Part shown: positions 57,261-64,000 of the stretch, piece by piece
Layout: each line of letters begins with the position of its first letter
Position numbering within the stretch: the stretch's first letter is position 1
Origin: Choristoneura fumiferana
Taxonomy: Eukaryota > Arthropoda > Insecta > Lepidoptera > Tortricidae
DNA: 64,000 bases
Reading direction: 5' to 3'
Assembly: GCF_025370935.1 (NCBI RefSeq)
Contig: NC_133479.1
Span: 20,181,437-20,245,436, forward strand
The notes under the pieces: generated by a model
What the model saw: only the letters and a program-made list of their open reading frames with translations
Database searches by the model: none
Told to the model about the DNA's origin: nothing
Translations under genes and position numbers: made by a program

Positions 57261-58023
57261 AGATTCATCGGCGGAATGTCATGGAAGTTGAAATTTCTTC
57301 GATACAAAATTTTGTAACTTAAAGTTGACTGGGTGAATTCACATTCTGTTCATCAGCCGGAGCTGATGATGATTGATGATAGGGAACCTAAAGCTCTTAA
57401 AATACATCAAAACAACATAAGAACTTATTACACAGTTCCCATGGGAAGCGCGCGCTCCCGCGGCTGTTTGTCTATTGTTTGTTACACGTCTGATTACGAA
57501 TTAGTATGCTGGTACAGTCTCCATGATTTGAAACTAAATGGCATTTGAACTTGACGTCTGTCTATTGGGCTTTTGATTTAACATAGTTTTACCAATTTCT
57601 TTTATAACATTCCTTCTCAATACTAACCAAGTTTAAAAAACCCCGATCGCTTTGTAATAAAATTACTTAGTATACAATTGTGATTCGTTTTCTTATTCAC
57701 CTATTTTAATCTAACGTTTTCATAAAGTTTGCTCGAGTTTTTTGCTCGCCAAATAATAATTGTTTTATTCATAATTATTTTGGCAACACAGCGATCAGCA
57801 CCAGATCTGACATAAAAAAGCGCGGGACCTTGCGGGTACTACCTTCTTGCACGTAAAGTTTGACAACCTGTTTCATTCAAACTTTTAATTTCGCAAACGC
57901 TAACAGCCTTATTCATAAAAAATCCTTTATTGAGGTGATCGGTCTGTTACCTAGCAGACTGATTAAGCTGTAGACGCGTTGTCAGAAGTATGATTCATAA
58001 ACGCTGTGCTAGCAGTCTGCTAG
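57261..58023. other. Intergenic, no gene recognised
   Basis: No supported gene. The last 70 bp contain inverted 'ctagcagactg' motifs (57952 and 58011) next to the LINE insertion point. Confidence 0.5.
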
Positions 58024-58236
58024 TTTTTTTTTTTTTTTTTTTTTGTTACTGGACTTGGGCTTTAGTGTTGCCCTTAGCCATTTTCAAGTTAGGGAAATTG
58101 GACGCGGGAAAGGGTAGTTTGGTAGACGGAATTTGGAATATAGAAGGTCAGGGTAGGTAGAACACAAAGGCAAAATAAATTACATAAATTTGTAAATACT
58201 ATACTTTAATATCATTTTTAGAAATAAAGGATGCAA

Positions 58237-61200
58237 TTATATTATATATATGGGAAAGGTGAGCAAGGAAAATATGCTTGTAGGTAGTGGTATATTGTGG
58301 GATACTAATGATTCCAAAAACGAAGTTCTGTCATATAATGGACAGGATAGAAAGATGTGATTTAGGTCAGCCACCGCGGCTCCACATTCACATGCTTCAC
58401 TATTGATTATGTTGAATCTAAACAGATGAGAAGGGGCGCACGTATGGCCCAGTCTCATCCGAGTCAATATGGATGTTTCTCTTCTGCCTAATTTTGAATT
58501 ATAAAACCATGGTCTCAGTGGAATTTTTTGTTGTAAATTATAATAATAATTTCCGGTCTCTAGAGAACTCCAAAACCAAAAGAACTCCCAGGAGTTCCGT
58601 AAATACCTTTTAGGAAGGGCTAGGAGATCATGGGTGTAATTTTATAGGGGAAAAGATCCCCGAATGAACGGCCTCGAGAGCCAGATTGTCAGCTTTCTCA
58701 TTTCCATAAATCCCAGAATGACTTGGCACCCAGACAAACTGAATCTCGAGACCTTTGATACTGCACTCGTGTAACAGAGCTCTAATATCAAAAAATATGG
58801 GATATATATTTTTTAGTTTAAATGGAGGATGTAGTAATGCTTGTAAGCTACTTTTGAGTCTGAAAAAATTACGGATTTTCCTAATTTCATCAAATGAATA
58901 TATTCAATAGCTTTGAAAAGCCCATAAGCTTCACCAGTAAAAACTGAGGATTCTGGGGGAAGTTTAATTTTTTGCACAATATTGAACTGGTGGTGATACA
59001 CTCCAACTCCCACACAGCTAGATAATGTAGGTTTGGATGCATCTGTGTATATATAATGCCATCCAGACCAACGGACATCAAGGAAATGGTTGAATAATGA
59101 CTTTGCACTTGAAGTATTCTTTATAAGACCCAAATCAAGAAATACCGCTGGCTTAAGTAATAAAACTTCAAATTTAACACTATATAAAGAAGAGTTGTGT
59201 ATCGATGGGGAACTTGACAGAGGTAGAAATTTTAAGTAACTGTTGATGATAAAAGGAGGACTCTTATTGCGCCAGTGTGAAGATGTTTCTATTTCTTTTG
59301 AAGAGAAGATAATTTAGGTATAATGGGATGATTTGAGAATTGCATGGAACGGAAAATAAACCTATCTGCTAGGAATTGCTGTCGTAAATGTAACGGTGGA
59401 TCGACACATTCCACCTGCATCGCATTAACAGGGCTAGTTTTCATGGCTCCCAGTATTATTCTTAATGCCTTGTTTTGGATTTTATTAAGAATTTCAAATG
59501 CGGTATCTGTACCTGGACGAAGCAAAAAAGACCCGTAATCCAATACACTTCTAATGACAGCATTGTACACTAGTTTTAGGTAAAATGGATGACTACCCCA
59601 CCAAACTCCAGCCAGACATCTTAAAATATTTAGAGACCGTTCACATCTAATCTTTACATATGTGCAATGAGCTTTGGCCGAGAGTCTACTGTCAAAAACT
59701 ACACCTAAATATTTAGCTTCGTTGTTAAGTGGAATAAATGCACCATCATAAACTAGATTCAAATCACACTTCCTTGTTCTGGTTGAGAATAAGACCGCTG
59801 TTGTTTTAGTGATTGATAGCTCCAGACCATTTGTATCTAAGTAGCACTTCAGTTGCTTAAGATTGGTATTTAATACTGCGCAAGCGTCACTGACACTGCT
59901 ATCTGCACAGTACAGTACCAAATCATCAGCGTATTGTATGGATAATACAGGGTTTACTAGAATAGACGGAAAATCATGAGTATATACATTAAAGAGTAAT
60001 GGGCTTAAAACGGAACCTTGTGGTAAACCTTTCCAAACAGTTCTGTATAAAGTATCAGAATCTAAGACTAATTTTATAATCCTTTCGTGAAACATTGCTG
60101 AAATTATATTAATGAGGCGTGTCGGAACACCCAATTTTACCAATTTATTTATAAGTATCTCTATTTACATTGTCATATGCCGAATTTATGTCCAGAAAAC
60201 ATGCTACTACCGATTTATTCTGAGAAAAAGCTAATAATATATCCGAAACCAGTAAACCAACGCAATCTGATGTGCTTTTATTTTTGCGGAAACCGAATTG
60301 GTTGTCCGGTAGAGTTTTTTTTGTTTCAAATAACCACTCTAGGCGGTTTTTAACCATATGTTCCAATATTTTAAGTAAAACGGTCGATAAAGCTATTGGC
60401 CGGAGTGAATTATGATCATTCCGGGGTTTATTTGGTTTAGGTAATGGCAACACCAACTGTGTTTTCCATTCTGGAGGAATATTGCCTGAAATGAAAATGA
60501 AGTTAAGAAGGCTTAAGTAATAGGTTAGGATTTGGTCGCTGGAATTTGCTAAAAATGAATACGGAATGCCATCGCATCCCGGTGCAGAGTCAATTACATA
60601 CGATAGTACACTTTTCAGCTCAGATAGTGAAAATAGACTGTTTAAATGTTGGCTATCGCTGTCGCAAGAAACTGACTCTATTTTCAATGGGATTGTTGTG
60701 ACAAATGGAGGAGCGAGTTTATCTAAGAATTTTTCAACTACTGAAGGCTCTATTTTAGTTGCAGTGTTATCAACAAAAGCCCCTCTAAACATCCTTATTT
60801 TCCTCCAGATTCAGAGGTGTGTGTATTAGGAGATAGGGAAGCGCAAAAATTTCTCCAGCTATCTACTTTCTTTTTCTTCAAAAGCTTTTTAGTTTCTTTT
60901 ATTATGGTCACTAAATCGTTGTAGTTTTCCTCGTTCATGTTAGCCCTATATCTTAACTCCATTTCTTTTCGCCTTTTTACAGCTGTACTGCATTCAGAAT
61001 CCCACCATGGTGGACAGGGAATCCTAGCACCAGAAGATTTTTAACTGGGAAAACTTCAGTTGCTGCTTCAGTCAGTAATTTGGCAAATGCATTGGAGGAT
61101 TCTATAATTTGGCTAGGATGTCTTAAATCTGGCAAGATACTGAATTTATCGTCCAATTGTTTTTTAAAATCATCCCATTTATTTTTAATTATTACATGCT

Positions 61201-61894
61201 TTAACATAGAAGTCCTTTTTAAGAACGGTTTATTTTGAAAGGGAATGAAACTATCACTGGAAAATGGTCACTGCCATAGGTACATGGAAGTACATCCCAA
61301 GACAATGTACTGGCGATTGAGGAACTACTTATTGATAAATCAATAGCACTTGTATTTTCATGTGGAGCTGTTGGGCGTGTGTGCACCAGTGTTCAGTATG
61401 CAGAGATTAAGAGAATCAACAATGTCTAAAATTTCATCACCAAAGTCACTTGAATCGCTACATCCCCATGCTTGATGATGACAATTAAAATCTCCTAGGA
61501 TGACAAGAGGAGAAGGAAGTGAAACTAAGATGGATTTTATTTCCCTAAGTATAACTAATGATGGATGAGGAATATACAATGAAACTATACAGATATTATT
61601 TACAATTGCAGCAATTATAGAGAAATTGCTGCTATGGGATGGTATTGGATGATATGTAAAATGAAATGAATTTTTTACAAGAATAGCTACACCGCCATGT
61701 CCGTCTGACCTATCTTCACGGAGGCATGCATAGCCAGGAATTTTGAAACATGAGTCTGCTCTGAGCCATGTTTCACTTAATGCTATAAGAAAAGGATTTA
61801 GTTTATTTATTAAATATAGTAAATCTGATTTTTTATTCTTTATGCTGCGACAGTTCCACTGCAGAATGTGGCTGCTGTTGGCCATTATTGACAT
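58237..61894 (-). pseudogene. LINE ORF2: endonuclease, reverse transcriptase, RNase H, broken
   Basis: The frame opens at 61894 (MSIMANSSHILQWNCRSIKN), overlapping the end of ORF1. Endonuclease landmarks: ILQWNCRSI, ALSETWL, GHGGVAIL, LVILGDFNCHHQAWG. RT landmarks in 60792-59289: SAPGCDGIPYSFL, LPLPKPNKPRNDHNSLRPIA, NQFGFRKNKSTSDC, ACFLDINSAYDNV, GLPQGSVLSPLLFNVY, the catalytic box YADDLVLYCAD and NEAKYLGVVFD. RNase H: YTDAS, GEAY and SDSK supply the acidic residues. The C-terminus has MTRMRLGHTCAPSHLF and CECGAAVADLNHIFLSC. Frame breaks occur near 61370, 61230, 61015, 60800, 60160, 59290 and 58820. The catalytic residues I checked are intact, so the damage is by indels. Confidence 0.85.
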
Positions 61895-63406
61895 TTATAA
61901 TATTTGAAATAAAACTAATTATATCTGCAACGTTGTTCGGTATTATGTTTGAAGAAGATAGTAATTTGATAAGCTCAAGGATGAGCTCACTAATGGAGGG
62001 TTGGTTGTTGTTGGGTTTTTCTTTCTGAATGGCAGTACCATTGCCAGATGTAGAAGGCATATCATATTCTTTAATGAGATCATTATGAGCACTTTTATCA
62101 TAACCTTTTTGATATTTAGGTTTATCTCGAGGCTTGAGAAAAACTGTTTTTTTGTATGAATATGATGATGTTGGTGTGTTAGTCTGATGATTGGGCTGTT
62201 TAATTTGAGACTGATTAATTTGATGTGGTGGAGGAGATAATAGAACATCTGCATAAGGTTTGCTGACTGGATGATGCAGCTTTGATGCCTCAGCGTAAGA
62301 CAAACAACTTTGTGCCATAGATAATTTAATATTTTTTTGTCTTTCAAATTCTGGACACTGTTTACTTATTGCAAAATGGTGTCCAGTACATAAAAAGCAA
62401 GAAACACAGTCCTCCTCAACATCACATGTAGACCCAGAGTGACCCTGGCCACACTTGTAGCAGCATGGTTTGGATCGGCATTGTGTTTTGTGTGACCATA
62501 TCGGCAACAATTGTAACATTGGATTGTTGGAAATATGTACAGATCTACGGGTAGAGCATTATAACAGATGAATATTCTTTTAGGCAAAACTTGACCATCA
62601 AATGTTAACACCACTGTTTGGGATGGTTTCCAAACTGCTGAACCATCTACTATTGTTTTGTAATTCAGTCTTCTTGCTTTAATTACTTTTCCTGTACCTA
62701 AAGGTACAGAAACGTTCAACAGGATCTCCTCTAGGGACCACTCAGCCGGAACACCCTTAACTATTCCCATTCTCATTACACTGAAGGATGGGATAAAAGC
62801 TTTATATTATTATCAGTGAGGTTTTATCATTCAAAAATTGTTAGCATCGTCAAGATGAGAAATGACAATGTGACTCTATTCCTCCCAATTCTTTTCACAC
62901 TACCATTAATGATGTTCTTAAATGACTTTTTCTTTAAGAAATTTCCAAAGGAAATGGGATGAATAGAGGTACCGTCATTCGGTGCATCTTGCATTCTTTG
63001 TACATGCACTACAAATGGTGAGCAATCAGTATTTACATAAACTTTTCTGAATGTGTCTGTGGGCTGAGGTGGAGATGGAGAGTTCATATTTGTGGTAGAG
63101 TTGTTAATAGTTGTTGTAGGTATTGGTTGAATATCAACTTTGTTTACAGAATCATTAGTGCAATTACAATCATTTTCAGTCAAAATATAGTCCGGATTTT
63201 TATTTTTATTACTGCGCTTTTTTTATTGCAATGGCGGCATATTTTCCTTGACGGGCAAACTCGTTTTCTATTTTTATCCGATGTTACGGAACTATCTGTA
63301 TGGTCAGTATCCATACCGTTATCTGGTTCTGGTTTATTAATTGAACTAATAGTTACGGTGTGATGAACCTGGGGACACCGCCCCCAGGGTCATCGGGCTC
63401 CTCCAT
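61833..63406 (-). pseudogene. LINE ORF1, gag-like zinc-knuckle protein, broken
   Basis: Pieces lie at 63406-63181, 63183-62827, 62776-62366 and 62519-61833 in different frames. Landmarks: VNTDCSPFVVHVQR, GVPAEWSLEEILLNV, VVLTFDGQVLPKRIF, and the CCHC knuckles CYNCCRYGHTKHN-C and CYKCGQGHSGSTC followed by CFLCTGHHFAISKQCPEF. The tail is Ser/Pro/Gln-rich. At about 62480 one base is missing inside the first knuckle. ORF1 proteins bind the LINE RNA. The end of ORF1 overlaps the start of ORF2 by about 60 nt. Confidence 0.82.
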
Positions 63407-64000
63407 CGAAATATATTAAAAAACTTACCAAAAAAGAAGAAATGTACACAAATAAAGGTATTTACAATAAATAATTAAAAATATACACCGTATTTACACT
63501 ACGCTGACCACTAATTAATATAAAAAATTAAGAGCTAGAAAAACACGCGCGCTCAGTTCGAGATTTCCCGCCCTTTTCCTGCAAGCTAGTTGTTGATGCT
63601 CTGATAGCGGTATTAAGACGCACGTTATGTTGGCCACCTTTGACAAATCAATAGACAAAAAATGAGCCTAAATTCGATATTAAAAAAAATATTGACAGCA
63701 GTGACAGCAAATACCAGAGAAAAAAATAAGAGCGAGAATGTTTTGTTTCCCGCCATTTCGGATCCGCATGTTTATGTTGTGCAAAAAGCCGATAATTATG
63801 TTAATCATTCCTTATTTTTTTTTCATATTTATTGTTAATTTATGTGCTAATTAGATGGATTTTAAATACAATTCCTGACAAATAAAATTACCCTGTTTTT
63901 TTTTAATCTTTGCGTAAACTTCACCCTTCCACTTAAAAATATCTTCGGTATGTTTTTTGCTCTTGTCAAAGTCAGCTGTCAAACTTGTGGCGGCCATTTT
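63407..64000. other. LINE 5' UTR or flank, no gene recognised
   Basis: Upstream of LINE ORF1. The boundary between the 5' UTR and host DNA is not visible. The last 50 bases contain 'gtggcggccatttt', which on the minus strand would start 'aaaatggccgccac'. Confidence 0.4.

Larger units (their letters stand above)
58024..63406 (-). mobile_element. Nearly full-length I-type LINE (non-LTR retrotransposon)
   Basis: On the minus strand the order is ORF1 (gag-like with CCHC knuckles), then ORF2 with apurinic endonuclease, reverse transcriptase and RNase H, then a short 3' UTR and a 21-base poly-A (poly-T at 58024-58044). ORF1 may start at the ATG at 63406 (MEEPDDPGGGVP), and about 5.4 kb are present. 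RNase H plus a CCHC ORF1 points to the I group of LINEs. Several frameshifts break both ORFs. The 5' UTR limit and target duplication were not located; the 5' end may be within the last 600 bp of the window. Confidence 0.88.

Overview
This is a eukaryotic nuclear window, most likely from a moth or butterfly (Lepidoptera). It is AT-rich intergenic and intronic DNA with short GC-rich exons, GT-AG introns and dense interspersed repeats: SINEs, palindromic MITEs, RTE-, CR1/Jockey- and I-type LINE ends, and repeats carrying CAGA and CA microsatellites. No prokaryotic features are present. One scaffold gap (397 N) lies at 46461-46857. Organism assignment is inference from repeat style and gene sequences.

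Layout, left to right. (1) 2-4172: the last three coding exons of Rab10 (+), then a long 3' region. (2) 7702-10434: a secreted protein of the insect dsRNase / DNA-RNA non-specific endonuclease family (+). (3) 10534-13153: the complete five-exon proteasome subunit alpha-6 gene (-), tail to tail with the nuclease gene. (4) 13.5-15.0 kb: repeat-filled intergenic DNA. (5) 15256-33890: a four-exon coiled-coil gene that I do not recognise (+), with a 12.4-kb intron containing MITEs, SINEs and GC-rich unique DNA. (6) 36.7-37.7 kb: a nested stack of transposons. (7) 38417-46220: an unconventional myosin resembling Dachs / class XX (-), whose 5' end is lost in or beyond the gap. (8) 46.9-57.3 kb: gene-poor repeat DNA. 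(9) 58024-63406: a nearly full-length but frameshifted I-type LINE (-).

The genes do not form a functional unit; they are ordinary neighbours: vesicle traffic, nucleic-acid digestion, proteasome, coiled-coil protein and planar-polarity-type myosin. Most of the unusual material is in the mobile DNA. The best candidate for something undescribed is a tRNA-headed fold-back retroposon, present as two independent insertions (43576-43882 and 55929-56460). Each is flanked by its own 12-13 bp target-site duplication and would be transcribed as a long hairpin. Other highlights are a stack of transposons nested inside one another, a myosin motor and a nuclease that have each lost conserved catalytic-motif residues, and a repeated pattern of one-base frameshifts inside GC-rich or homopolymer tracts of otherwise intact genes, which suggests consensus errors in this assembly.
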